DNA of 64,000 nt from positions 63,710,636-63,774,635 of the forward strand of contig OY755236.1 in assembly GCA_963576725.1 (NCBI GenBank), given 5' to 3'. The notes under the pieces are model-generated. The model saw only the letters and a program-made list of their open reading frames with translations. It did no database searches and was not told the DNA's origin. The stretch is from Azorinus chamasolen (lineage: Eukaryota; Mollusca; Bivalvia; Cardiida; Solecurtidae). Position 1 is the stretch's first letter. The number at the start of each line of letters is the position of its first letter. Below, in pieces: positions 11,355-24,800 of the stretch. The translations under genes were made by a program, and so were the position numbers.

Positions 11355-11613
11355 TTTATCTCTTTACCTCACAAGTCTGCCTTTTCACACCTTTGTAAAC
11401 AATTCAGACCTAGATCAGATGGCTACCGAGGAGCCATCTGATCAGGGTCTGAACTGTTTCTTTATGCAATAATATAGATCTTATTCTACAGTTTCTGCCA
11501 TGGCCAAAATTTCCTGCGTTCATATGCCATTATAAAAAATATAAAAACTAATCTAACTGATAATCAATGATGCCATTATTTCTAACAAGAATAGTCATGA
11601 GGTAAAGGGTTAA
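11355..11613 (+). mobile_element. Family A MITE
   Basis: TCTCTTTACCTCACAAGTCT, the palindrome GATGGCTACCGAGGAGCCAT, GTTTCTGCCATGGCC, and ATGAGGTAAAGGGTTAA. Confidence 0.66.
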
Positions 11614-11689
11614 GTACACTGTAAGTATCATTTACATACACATAACATACTTGTATACTTGTGTGTGTGAATGTTAATATATGAGCCAT

Positions 11690-12005
11690 TCCAGAACAAA
11701 CTCCTTTATTAGTGCATTGCAAACAGTGTAGATTCAGATCAGGCACCACACCTCCATGGCATTAGATCATGGGTCTACACTGTTTGACACTCCTCAGAGT
11801 TGTTATTTTGTCTGCTAACACTGTAAATGCTGGAAACCCAGAGTGCAAGAATGTAGTAACTACATTATATAAACTTTACAAGCATTTCCTAAAATTGTCT
11901 TGGTTGATTTTTCTTACATTTCTTTTGAATAATGTCAAATAGTTTGGATCCTGATGAGACACTCGACATCTTATCTGGATCCAAACTGTTTGCAAAGGTC
12001 ATCAC
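11690..12005. repeat. Two small foldbacks of the AGTTTGGATC type
   Basis: GCAAACAGTGTAGATTCAGA / GATCATGGGTCTACACTGTT (11727-11793) and AGTTTGGATCCTGATGAGAC / ATCTGGATCCAAACTGTTTG (11940-11995). The second kind recurs near 21074, 21365, 39735 and 42352. Confidence 0.52.
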
Positions 12006-12016
12006 AAGTTTGCCCC

Positions 12017-12265
12017 TTATCCCTTTCCTTCATATAAATGTGTTTTCACACATCTGCAAAAGGAGTAGACCCTGATCAGATGGCTCCTATAGAAGCCGTC
12101 TGATCAGGGTCTGCTCTGTTTGCTTATGGAATTTGATAAATCTGTATCTTTAGTTTCTAAAATGGCTACAATGTTCTACCTTCCATATTTCGTTACAACT
12201 ATGTTGTCCATGAATATTCAGTAGGTATTGAAATTTGGAATAAATATAGAACAGAGAAAGGGTTA
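12017..12265 (+). mobile_element. Family B MITE
   Basis: CCCTTTCCTTCATATAAATG, the near-perfect palindrome CAGATGGCTCCTATAGAAGC, then the family B half (GTTCTACCTTCCATATTTCG, GAATATTCAGTAGGTATTG) and AACAGAGAAAGGGTTA. Confidence 0.7.
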
Positions 12266-12699
12266 GTTGTACTGCAGTTTTTGTTTCAGATTTGCACTCA
12301 ACCTTCAATTTACAATGCACTAATACAACTTTTCTCATGGAACGACCAATGTACATATACAAAATACCTATTTTTTTCATTTTTCATGTACATATTATAT
12401 CTCATAGGTAAAAACCAAATGCTTTCAGCTTCTAACTTGCTATAATTGTCTATAGATTATGATCAAGCTATTGTTTTGCCGGTATATCCAGCTACATGTA
12501 TATATCCTGGTTAGCATATTCAAACTCTTGTTAATACTGTTAAGTAAACGTAAACATAGAACTATGGAACAAAGATTGCATGTAAACCATGTTTATAATA
12601 CATTTTGGCTCCTAAAATATGAACATGTACATATGATTGTACAACAAAAACTGTATTCAGCAACCAATGATTAAACAAAGGCATCTTGAAAATAATGTG

Positions 12700-12795
12700 G
12701 CTTCTTAATGCAGGGCAAAAGTAATGTAGAAAGCTCCTATGGGGATTTTCTGCATTACTTTTAAGTTTTAACTTGCATTAAGCTACCATCTGCAT
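12700..12795. mobile_element. Family D foldback core
   Basis: GGCTTCTTAATGCAGGGCAA / TTGCATTAAGCTACCATCTG arms around GTAGAAAGCTCCTATGGGGA. Confidence 0.58.
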
Positions 12796-13006
12796 TAACC
12801 CATCATACCATTAATATTCATGCAATAAATAATGACATCATGAATATTAATCAGCTGATCTTTTATAATGACACATGAAAACAGGAAATTTTGGCCTTGG
12901 CAGAAACTGAGCAGACCTTGATCAGACCTTCCTTATAGGAGACTTCTGACCAGTCTGCACTGTTTGCAATGACATTAAAAGGTGTATTTATGGCATAAAG
13001 GGTTAA
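12795..13006 (-). mobile_element. Family A MITE with TTAA ends
   Basis: TTAACCCATCATACCATTAA to TATTTATGGCATAAAGGGTTAA. The arm phrase AGCAGACCTTGATCAGACC lacks much of the usual palindrome. Confidence 0.66.
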
Positions 13007-13289
13007 GGTCACTTAATACAGGTTTTACTGTATGTTGAAAGATAGTATGTTAACTTGATAAGACTTCTTGTCTCAACTTTCAGCCGAAGTAATGTAAATA
13101 CAGAAAGAACACTGCAAATATTATCCGTGTAGACTCGTGTTAGCTCCAATGTTATAGACGGTGTTTGATCAGTGTCTACTATTTCTGCCACTGTTAAGCA
13201 TCTGGAAGACTTTATAGTTCAACCTGAATAAGACGCAGATCCAAATCAGATGCAGTATATCTGATGCAGTGACTTTTTAAATACATCGT

Positions 13290-13507
13290 TATCTCATGAA
13301 TATATTCATATAAGAAGTAATGACTTTATGAATAGTGGCAAATGGACAAGAAAATGTTTGCTCTGGCAAAAACTGAAGGATCAGATCTATATTATTCCAT
13401 AAGCAAACAGAACAGACCCTGATTAGACAGCTCCTACAGGAGCAGCCTGATCTGGATCTTCTCTGTTTGAAAAGGTGTCAAAAGACACCTCTATTTGGTA
13501 AAGGGTT
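13290..13507 (-). mobile_element. Family A MITE, one end lost
   Basis: ATATTCATATAAGAAGTAAT, AAGCAAACAGAACAGACCCT, centre CAGCTCCTACAGGAGCAGCC, ending TATTTGGTAAAGGGTTT. Confidence 0.6.
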
Positions 13508-13509
13508 TA

Positions 13510-14450
13510 CAAACAAAATGGTTGTTTACCCTAATATAATGTACAATAATACTACATTCTGAAAAATAAGATTTTGATTTTGATCAAAACTAGGTACTGA
13601 AATGATTATCTTGTAAACATAGAATATGTACTAAAATATATTAGACAAAATCTCAAAATACAAACAATACTGCTCATTACAAAGTAACTTTCATGTACAT
13701 AAAATATATGTCACAGATATTGGTTATTTGATTTTGAAAATATTTTCCAAAGAATGCAGAACTGACATGAACAATTCTGATACATGTACTTATGGTAGTG
13801 TCAACATTAACACCGCATCTATGTAATTCTCACCTGCAAAAATTGTCATCTGCTACAATGTTCAGTTTGTTTCCATTTCTATTCAAAACTATATCCAGAA
13901 TGTCAATGAGGCAATTAACTTTGCATGCTGGCGTTGACTTTCTATGCAAGTAAACTAGAAATAGATGAGATACCAAATGAATGTATCTAATCATTTTCAA
14001 ACCAATTAAAACTCTGATAGATTCCTAGAATTAACACAAGAAAAGTTTACTTCAAGAATTAAAGAGGACAAAATGTTTTAAAATCATAAATACTTAGTGT
14101 GCAAAGCTATGGTTCTTAATAAACATTTTAATACTCGTGGTAATTAAAACCCTGTAAAAATGTACTGATATAAAAGAAAATGCACAAAAACATAAAACAA
14201 ACTTTTGATTACAACAAACACTTTATGTTTTATTTATTAACAATAATACTCTGAAAACTTTTTTGATCATATTTTTTAAATACATACTTTATTGATTTCT
14301 TTACTTATTTTACATAATGTGGTAAATGCAAATAATATTGAAATACCCCCGATTTATATATTTCTGTCTCTTTTTGTATTTGTCGCTGAACATTACAGTA
14401 CATTACACTCTAAACCATTTATTCAAATTAAAATCAATTCCTGTCTGTTA
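13510..14450. other. AT-rich stretch, no feature seen
   Basis: Low-complexity AT-rich sequence. The longest open frame (about 60 codons near 14300) shows no coding features. Confidence 0.4.
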
Positions 14451-14545
14451 GACAGACTGCAACTTATTGCAGGGTGAAGGTCAAGCCAAGAGCCCCCAAA
14501 GAAGCTTTCTGCATGACTTTCATCCTGCATTTGGCAGCCACCGAA
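14450..14545. mobile_element. Family D foldback core, diverged
   Basis: ACTGCAACTTATTGCAGGGT / GACTTTCATCCTGCATTTGG around AAGCCAAGAGCCCCCAAAGA; arms are still recognisable. Confidence 0.42.
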
Positions 14546-14607
14546 ATTCTTCTTTGCTAAAATTCTGAGTTAAACATGTTTTAATGTAACTGTATAATCA
14601 TGCACTG

Positions 14608-14852
14608 TTAACTCTTTACACCATAGATACAATTCTTTATGCCATTGCAAGCAGAGTAGACCCAGATCAGATGGCTCCTCCAGGAGCCATCTGATCAGGG
14701 TCTGCTCTGTTTGCTTATGATATTATGTAGATCTGATTCTGCAGCTTCTGCTATGGCCAAAACGTCGTGTTCATATGCCATTATAAAACTTCAGTTATTT
14801 AATATTCATTCATAGATTATTTCCAACATCAATTCATGAGGTAAATGGTTAA
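14608..14852 (+). mobile_element. Family A MITE with TTAA ends and perfect palindrome
   Basis: TTAACTCTTTACACCATAGA, the palindrome GATGGCTCCTCCAGGAGCCATC inside longer GATCAG arms, CTGCTATGGCC, and ATGAGGTAAATGGTTAA. Confidence 0.7.
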
Positions 14853-15530
14853 AGTGCCTTGCAGAGAACAGTAATAAAATATTGACTAACTATTGACAAC
14901 TCATGCATCAATCCATTTAACTGTATAGACAAGTTAGAATCATGTATTATATTTAACTTTCTGAATGACTAAATCTGAGCAGACTAACCCCTTTGACATT
15001 GATCTACAACTTACCTACCAACATTCGAAATGAAAAGTGCTAAAATATAGTATGAATAATCAGTGGTTAAAACTGCCAGAGGACAGATTCATAGCACAAG
15101 AAAACAGATGACAAGCTGCCTGCACATAATTATTTCAGTCATACAATCACACATACTGTAATTATCTGAAGTATTCAACTAGACAAGCTAAAGCAAGTAG
15201 TGAAGACCTAGATCAAACAGTTCCTAAGGAAGGTCTTTGAACAGTCTTCACTGTCTGCTACTATGTCAGTCTAATTTAAAGTTGTCAAAATGAATTATGC
15301 AGCTTTACAAACAGGTGGAGTGTGGAGATAGGGTGTCTCAATATTATAGTAATCAACAGGCAGTCGTTTAACCCTTAAAGATTCTGGTCAGTTAAAACAG
15401 TAAAATAGTACATGTGTATTCACACACTGGAACTTTTAATATAATTTTTGAAATTTACATGTCAGTAATGTAATATATTAAAAGTCTAAATATGGACGAA
15501 TTGTTCAACATCATGTGCAGAAAAATAAAA
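14853..15530. other. 3' flank of the EF-hand gene
   Basis: No gene seen. One small foldback at about 15193-15260 (GTAGTGAAGACCTAGATC / GAACAGTCTTCACTGTCTGC). Confidence 0.4.
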
Positions 15531-15531
15531 C

Positions 15532-15537
15532 TTTATT
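15532..15537 (-). terminator. Polyadenylation signal AATAAA of the EF-hand gene
   Basis: TTTATT on the plus strand reads AATAAA on the minus strand, 77 bases after the stop codon. This is a suitable spacing for a short 3' UTR. Other AT-rich matches lie nearby, so the exact site used is uncertain. Confidence 0.55.
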
Positions 15538-15613
15538 ACATTTAAATAAATAAAAATTCACTCTAGTGTTGACATTTTTACTGCTAAAAGTATCATTAAC
15601 TGTTTAAAACTGT

Positions 15614-15865
15614 TCATGGTTTTCTGGAGTCAAAGTTTGCAAGTTTGTAGATCATTTCACAGAAAGCTATGTAGTTAACATCATCTTTGCCTCCAATCTT
15701 GACATCAAACTGTTGCCATAGTAACTCGAAGTCTTGCTGGCTGACCAGACCGCCCAACTCAAGCTCTGTGAGAACCCTCCTGAACTGTGATCTTGACACA
15801 GTGCCATTGTGAACTCTGTCATAATCTTCAAACAAGGGGAATAACTGCATCTGATGTTTTCGTAC
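15614..15865 (-). CDS. EF-hand gene last coding exon 15 (stop)
   Basis: The acceptor is TTTCTGCAG. It encodes residues 846-928: helix RKHQMQLFPLFEDY, EF loop DRVHNGTVSRSQ (D861-Q872), and final second half GKDDVNYIAFCEMIYKLANF, ending SRKP with a TGA at 15616-15614. The protein thus ends just after the eighth EF pair. Confidence 0.88.
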   Translation of the reverse strand, partial: VRKHQMQLFPLFEDYDRVHNGTVSRSQFRRVLTELELGGLVSQQDFELLWQQFDVKIGGKDDVNYIAFCEMIYKLANFDSRKP

Positions 15866-18800
15866 CTGCAGAAAAGAACAAAAACTTGACATCAATATTT
15901 CAAATGCTTATCAAATGTATAAAAATATTTACTATGCTGTAAATGTACTTTTATACTTATAAAAGGTCAAACTATGTCATGTTTTACTTTGGTAGGTAAT
16001 GATCATAATGATGTATTTTCACAGAAATGTATTTTTTTCTCCCACAAACACCAACAGAGATGATGTAGCTAAACAGTATTGTGGTATCAGAATGAGGCTC
16101 ACTCTGTCACAACTTTTCAGAGTTCTAAACATACCTAAATAAATTTCATCATTATTTACGCTTCCTGTCTACATTTCGATTCTTCTTCAATAGATTCAAT
16201 GTAGTAATCATTCATTCTCAACCACGGAACAAAGCAGAATCAGGTAAGAGTTTTCCCTAACACAATCGCCTTTTCATGCCTTTGCAAACAGAGTAGACCC
16301 AGATCAGATAGCTCCTATAGGAGTCTCCTAATCAGGATCTCCTGTTTGCTTATATGAGTCTAAAGATTTTGTCACAGCAAAAACTTTGCTGGAAAATTTC
16401 TAATTATAAAAATTCAGCTAATTAATATTCATGGATAATGGACGAAGTGTACCATTACTGAAGTGTACCAGGACGATGTGTACCATTTCCTGGTCGAAGC
16501 GTACCACTATATAAATCATACAGGAAAAAGGCCACATTACACTAATTTATATTATAATTCTTGAGTTAGGCAAAAAGCTTATATATACCAGATTAAGATA
16601 CAAAAGTGGTTTGCTACGAAATAAAATCCATTAATTTTTTATTCAAATCATTTTATCTTTTTATCAATACATGGAATTATCAAATACGCTCGATTGGCGT
16701 TTGTTTTGCTCTTAACTCAGCTGTTAATTCAGAGTATGTCAACAGATTTTGTCGTTGTTGTCTCTTTTGAAAGAAAATTTTGCCACTCTTTTAGTCTTTT
16801 AGTCGATTCATGAGTCTAACAACCTGGGTTAAGGGTATCTGTACATGTATGTCGTGTCAAGAATTCTTTAATTACATTCAACTACATTTCTATAATGCAT
16901 TAATCACATTTGACATTTTCATGTACCAATCATAATCAAAAATGATACCAGTAGAGACTTCAGTAATGCAACATTTATAGTGCATAAAGCGTATTCATGA
17001 TGTAATTATTTCTTACACAAATACCGAACAGGTACAGGTTTAAAACTCTGATGCCTGACCATCTGCGTTATATTGCTTTCAATAATTAGTATTCATTAGT
17101 CCGCTAATAACCCTTTACTCCATGATAATCATTGAAAGAAATAATTAAGTCATGAATATTTATTAGATTAATTTTCATAATGGCACATGAACATAGGAAT
17201 ACAAGTATTTGGCCAGGGCAGAAACTGTAGAATCATATCTATATTATTTTATAATCAACAGAGCAGATCCTGATCAGACGGCTCCTATAGAAGCCATCTG
17301 ATCTGGATCTACTCTGTTTGCAAAGGCGTAGAAAGGCGTATTTATGGTGGAAAGGGTTCAAGATGAGTAACTCCATATTTAGTGTCATCACCTGAATAAT
17401 AGACTCATCCAAACAGTCACAGGTCATGGATCAAATATAGATTATAGAGTAATTGATTAACCCTTTACTTCATAAATACGCCTTTCTATGCCTTTCAAAA
17501 CAGAGTAGATTTCTTACATGAATATTCAACAGGGAAAGGGTTCATGCAGGTGGTAGCTTGATGCAGGGCATAGCGATGCAGAAATCTCCTGAAGAAGCTT
17601 TTTGCATTACATATGCCCTACATTAAGCAAATGTCTGCTTTTTATATTGGATCAATATGTGATTGCTTAAACTGGCTATTACTGTAGTCGAACAGCCTAC
17701 CTTCTCACTGAGTCTTTCCATACAAGCAACGAACTTGTTCTCCTGGTCACTGGTGAGTTTGTTCATCTCCCATTCCTCTGGAGGTTTGAATTGAATCACA
17801 TCTTGCAGAGGTCTCTTCTCCAACTCCTTAGTTGTAAAAATTGACTCCACCTCATCACAGAACTTCAGATAATCCACATAGTCTCTATCTTGTATGGATT
17901 GGTATCTGCAGCAGAGAGTCAATAAATACATTTATATACAGTAGAGGCTCTCTATAGCAACCGCCTAATAGATAAACAGATATATTTAAAAGCAGGTGGT
18001 TGCTTAATGCAGGACATTTATGCTCTACTTCGTATTAGGACTTGATCTGGCGGGCCAGCACGAACTATGTATGGGAAATTAGAAACGAGAAAAGACAAAG
18101 GGCATAAAGGGCATTTATTAAAAATGCCGGAAAACAGAAGCTGTTATATCAGCTTTAAAAATAACATGTATATCAAAAGTAAATATCCTGAGAAATTTCC
18201 CTATCTGGGCGATGAACAAACCGCCGAAAATATATAGAAAATGTTGAAATAATAACATGCGCATCTAAATTTGAGGAGGAGGCTGGGAGGAAGAGGTAAA
18301 ATTTGTAAACACTAAGCCATCAGCAGCCTTCCTCTCTCAGTTCTAAAACAAAGACTGGTAGCGGAGGCTGCTGATTGGCTAAGAAAAGTCATGTGCCACA
18401 GATCTGAAGTATGATTGGCTACAGCTCCCAGCTGCCTCAGTGGGTACGCTAGTTATGCTAATGAGGTAACATGAATATATATAATCTCTGAGCATCTTGT
18501 TCGCATAAATACTTTTATGTTTTCCATAAAATCTATAAATAATACAGAAAGCTTCTATGTTAGCTTTCTGTAGAACAGTCATCCTGCATTAAGCTACCAC
18601 CTGTCTTATAGACTCAGAATGGGATCTCGATTTAGTAGCCCCGTTAGAAAGGTTTTACAGTATTTAATATTTTTTCTAACATAACACAGCCCAAGATGAA
18701 AGGGGTAACAAAACATTTCATAACACATATTTCTTCATTTCTCCACCAAACCCACAGTGTTTGCATAGGTTATAACCAATTCACTTTATAATACATGAGT

Positions 18801-21800
18801 AATACCAAATATTTCTAACCTGTCCTCTAAAATAGATGCCTCTGATTGCTTCAGCTCAAATTTGCACAGATCAAGAGCTCTTCTGAAAGAAGTTTTCAAC
18901 ATTCGTCCAGACCTGAGTTTGTCATAGTCTCTCATGAACTCCAGAACTCTCATTCTTTCTCGGCTGACCTGTAGTAAGGAGAAATTGTATGAGACATTTC
19001 TTCTGGGTATTGCAAACAGTGTAAAACCTAGCTACAGACACAGCGTCTAAGCAAGTAAGAGCTACAGATCAGGGAAGTAATTCACCCTGTCCCCAGTCAT
19101 AAACTTTTTTGGAGTTATACATAACACAAAAATGAGTGAAATATGAAGACCCTTCTCTCCTCTTTGTTTTTTCAAAGGCTGGGATACATAGATGTAGCTA
19201 GTAGATTTTAATTTATTAAACAGGTGAATAGTTACTAAATACATTTTTACATGTATTATACTGTCATTATACGGGATCAAATATGAATGCTATGTCAACA
19301 AAAGTATTTTACTGACATTTTTCATACCATGAAATGTAATATTCTGAATACAGGTACCCGGATAAAAAGGAAACATATATTACCTTTGTCTTTACTTTGA
19401 GCAACACACTTTCAAGGTCTTTAGCAGCGTTCAATTCTGGCAATGTCTTCCTTTCATTTGTTTGTCGTATTTCTTCCAGTCTGGTGGCATACATGAATTT
19501 CGGAGGCTCTATTGGCTGCAGTTCAGCCAGGAAGGCAAGGTAGTTGAAGCCTATGTCATTGCAGAACTTTGCTTGCAGGGCAATCATCTCTGGCTCTGTG
19601 CAGTGAAGCTCCAGCATGGTCAGGCACTGACGGAACTGGGACTGGGTCACATGGCCATTGTTGTGCCTGATGAAAGCAGATTAACCTATCATGTGTTTCA
19701 TTATGGGTAAGGGGGAAATGACATTTCAGTTTAATGACAGATTGCCTAATATATTAACCCCTATTATGCTGATTGTGATCTAACTTGTGAGTTATTCAGC
19801 ATCTCACCAGGACCCAAGATGTTTGACATTCAGTCAATAGTTTCTAAAAAAAATTGAAGTAAGTGAAAATATAAACAGATGGGTGTTTTAGCAAACAACA
19901 TTTTTAAAGCAGGATAAAGGTTAATCCTTTACCCCATGAATATTCATATTAGAAATAACGACAACATAAACATATAAAATAGTTTGTTATAATAACACAT
20001 GGATACAGAAATATTTGGCCATTGCAGAAACTGTAGAATCGTATCTATATTATACCATAAGCAAGCAGAGCAAACCTTATCAGACGGCTCCTACAGGAGC
20101 CATTTGATCTGGGTCTACTGTGTTTGCAAAAGTGTAGAATGGCATATTTATGGAGTAAATGATTAGCAAGAATTCAAGACTTATGAATGTTCAGTAACAA
20201 AATTTCATCATGGCACATGAACACAGGAGTTTTTGGCTATGGCATTAATTGTAGAATCAGATCTGTAGTATTCCTTAAACAAAGAGAGCAACAGAGAAAA
20301 CCCTGATCAAATTACCCCTACTGGAGCCTTCTAACTTGGGTATGCTCTGTTTGCAAAGGCCTATATGAGTGAAGAGTTAATATGATGCATTATTTAAAGG
20401 TCTGCACTGTATGCAGTGGGCAAACTGCTGTAGATCCTGATGTGTGACAGGAATGAAGACCCTGAGCTGGTGGTGCATTCACTCATGGCAGCTAATATGT
20501 CCAGATATCTTACTCTTTGCACATTAACCCTTTACCCCAAAGATAAGCATTTTAACACATTTGCAAACAGAGTAGATCCAGATCAGAAGGCTCCTCTGTG
20601 TGCTGTGTGACCTGGATCTACTTTGTTTGCTTATTTCATTATACAGCTCTGATTCTACAGTTTTTACCAGGGCCAGTACTTTTCTTGTTCATATTAAGCT
20701 AAATAAACTTACAATTGTAGTTATACATAAGCATGGAGTAAAGGCCTGCATATATAGGTTTCATCTACAAAAGTACGTCATTTATTACAATTCTTAAAAC
20801 TTTACTCCATAAATACACCTTTCTATGTCTTTTCAAACAGATTAAACTCAAATCAGAAGGCTCCTATAGGATCTGATATATATCCTATATATCTGATCAG
20901 GGTATACTCTGTTTGCTTATGGTATATTTCACAGCCAAAAATCATGTGTCCATGTACTATCATAACAATAAATCTAATTAGTATTAATGATGTCATTATA
21001 TCTTTTATGGATATTCATGGAGTAAAGGGTTAAAGTCAACTGTTCTCACATATCTCTAAAAATACAGTCAGAATGTCAAACAGTTTGGATCCTGATTAGA
21101 TATGCAGTTATCTTTTTGCATTCATGTTTCAAACCTTTAATCCAAGAATATCCATGTAAGAAATAAATGACATCATGAATAATAATTAGTTTAATTTTTG
21201 AAATGGCACGTGGCTATGGCAGAAACTAAAGAGTCAGACCTATTATAATTTCATAAGCAAACAGAGCAGACCCTGATCAGACAGCTCCTACAGGAGCCAT
21301 CTGATCTCGGATCTGGGTCTACAGAAAGGCATATTTATGGAGTAAATGGTTAAATTCACCAATATCAAATAGTCTGGCTATTGATGAGAGGTTTGAGTCA
21401 CCTGGCATCTCATCTGGATCCCAACTGTTGGATTTTGATCAAATGTTTACCTGATGCCTCATCTGGATCAAAACGGAGACTTACCTATCAAAGTCCTGGA
21501 ACACAGGTTTGGCCAACACTCGTCGCTGTTCTGCTCTCTGCCTAAGGCGGTCCATGGTGGAATCAAACAAGTCCCTGTGGTCAACAGAAGCATTGCCCCA
21601 GTCAACGGTTCCAGGTTTTGGAACCCGGAAAATATCCTGGGGAGGAACCTTTACGTCTGGAACCTTCTCCAGGTCAGGCTGGGTGAAAACTGAAGTGGCA
21701 AAACGTGTGAAACATTACACTCAGAGAGAAGTATAAACTGAAAGAATGCTGTACATAAACACAATTACATGTATATCATGTCATATGCAAACAGAGCAGA

Positions 21801-24800
21801 CCCTGATCAGAAGGCTCCAACAGTAGCAATCTGATCTGGGTCTACCCCAATTCCAAAGCCATTAAAAAGCATTTTTATGAAAGAAAAGTTAACTAATAGG
21901 TAATTGTTAACAGAGATTATCAAATCAGAGGGCTCCTAATGGAATCACCTGATCAGGGGCTGCACTGTTTGCAATTGTACAATATTTCCAAAGAAAGTTA
22001 CAATTAATACTGAATGAAATCTACTTTTACACAATGTTGGAACACCACAGTTAGAAAATGCAGCATTCGAATGATTATTTTAATCCTTTTCCTGTTATAT
22101 GTTTATATGTTGGAACACCACAGTTAGAAAATGCAGCATTCAAATGATTATGTTAATCCTTTCCCTGTTATATGGTTATTCCAAAATTCAGTACCTACTG
22201 AATATTCATGGACAAAATAGTTATAATGAATATATATGGAGGGTGGAACATTGTAGTAATTTTAGAAAGTAAAGAAATAGATCTATCAAATTCGATTTAT
22301 AAACGGAGCAGACCCTGATCAAATGGCTCCTAAAGGAGCTGGGTCTGGGTCTACTGTGTTTGCAAATGCGTGAAAACATGTTTATATGAGGGAAAGGGTA
22401 AATTAAACACTCACCAGTTTCTACGTCCCAGAGGAATTTAGTCCAGAGAACTTGGTCCTCTTTCTGGGGATTGGTGTACATGTCACACAGAAGTTTATAC
22501 TGGCCCTCCATCAAATCATGCTGACCCAGTTTACTGAGTCCCAGCAGCCCAAGGCTTCGTCGGAACTGAGTCTTGCTTATTGAGCCACTGCGCAGTGGGT
22601 CGTAATCTATAAAGAACTCTGCAACCTGCAAAGCAATAGTCAGTGTATATTGAAGGCAAATTTTCAAGTCTCTGAAAGTAGCCAATAATTCTGAAGTCTG
22701 AAAGCAATAAATGATTGTTGTAAATTTAACCCTTTCCCTGTTTAATATTCATGTAAGGAATAATGATATCATGAGTATTTATTAACTGAATTTTTATGAT
22801 GGCATACAAACACAGGATGTATTGGTTCAAGCAGAATCTCTAGAATCAGATTTATATTATAACATAACCAAACAGAGCCGACCCTGATAAGATGGCTCCT
22901 ATAGGAGCTGTCTCAACAGGGTCTACTTTGTTATATGTGTGAAAAGGTGTTCATTTGAAAGAAAGGATTAGATTAAGCCAAATCCAGATGCTTCTGTAAG
23001 TGGTATAAACCAACAGGAGTCATTTATGCAGTTTTAGTGTTATCTTCTAGTTACTTTGCCAAAATGTGAATGTCAGAAAATAATCATAAAAATAATTATT
23101 GCACTTGAACATACCATAAGCTCCTGAGCTAATTTTATTATATCAGGTTGTAACAGATTCTGGCTTTATAAAGGAATTGTTTGTATTGACCCTTTACTTG
23201 TTGAATATTCATGTAAGAAATAATGGCATCATGAATATTTATTAACTTACATTTTATAATGGCACATGTAAACATGATGTTTTACTACTGGTAGAAATTG
23301 AAAAATCAAATGTATTACAATTTTATTTTAAACACAGTTGACCCTGATCAGACAGCTCCTATAGGAACCATCAAATTTGGGTCTACTCTGTTTGCAAAGG
23401 CATGAAAAGGTGTCACCCCACCCACAATCATTCATCTTACCTCTATTTGCATTTTGCATGAATAAAATATTTTTGGAACAACAAAGATGCTTCCACCACT
23501 GACAATTTCTTTTGGGTATGATTTGGATGCATGAAAGATTGAATTATATATAACAATGTACGATAATAATAATAATAATAATAATAATAACGACTTTATT
23601 TTAAGTGGATTACATATTTGGTACAAGACCAATTTTCAATATGGTCCACATGACAAGAACATTCATATACAAAACATATAAATAGAATTTAAAACCCAAG
23701 CTGACCCTGTCTAGACTTAACAAAGTACTACTAATGCAAAATGAATTTATGTCAAGATCAGGTTGGACTGTTAAGGAGACCTGATTTTGAGGTAAGCTTA
23801 ACTCGGAATGAAAGTATAATTTGGAACTGTCCAAAATAAAAATGTTGACATTTACTTTTAGTGTTGCAAGGGTCAGTATGGTGTACAATGTAAAGTATGA
23901 TTCAATATATGTATTACATGTTACATATACAGTTTAATCTCATTATGTCGAAGTTGCTGGGGCCAGACATTAATTCAAGACAACTAAGTTCGACTATTCA
24001 TATTTATAATGAAGACGCATTACTAAGGTTAAAGCTGATATATCCCACTTAAGATAATGAGAGTCAACTGTATACATATCACATGCATATATATACAAAC
24101 AGAAATGTACATATGAACATAGGCAATGAAATCATCAAGGTATAATGTCCATCATTCAAACACTGCACTATGACTGCCAGAGTACTTCCACCTAAGATAA
24201 GATGTTTTAAATTGTTTCAAGGTGTCTGCGGAGCGTATAGATTTGGGAATTCTATTCCAGATAACTGGGCCCGAATATGACAGAGATTTCCGAAAAAATT
24301 CAAGATTAAGTTTTGGAACTTTTAGCTCTCTGTTCTCTCCCGATCTCAATGAGTGAAGACTGTTCACATCCCGATAAGTAAACTTGTATTTCATATATTC
24401 TGGACAGACATTATTTGTAGATTTGTATACAAGAATTGCTTTTCTGTATTCTATCCTGTCAAAGAATGTCATCCACCTTAGTTCAGTAAATAGCTCTTGA
24501 GATGGTGTGTCAAACGTTTTATCAAGGATTATTCTGGCAGCTCTCTTCTGGAATTTTAAAAAGTCATCTATCAGTACATTACTGCAGTTACCCCATATAG
24601 TGCAGCAGTAGTCCAGATGCGGCAATATGTATGCATTGAAAAAGAGTTTCCGGGAATGTAAATTTAAAAAAGCTCTAATCCTTAAGAGAAGATATAGATA
24701 AGTGTTACATTTCTTTAGAACTTGTTTTGCGTGACTTTCCAGTTAAGGTTCTGGTCAACATTAACACCTAGAAGTTTTTCTGACTTGCAGTATGAAATTG

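Noticed and set aside
19462..19710. 82-codon plus-strand frame
   Set aside because: Antisense of EF-hand exon 12, whose minus-strand reading fits splice sites, phase and the EF-hand module.
21454..21736. Two overlapping plus-strand frames
   Set aside because: Antisense of EF-hand exon 11.
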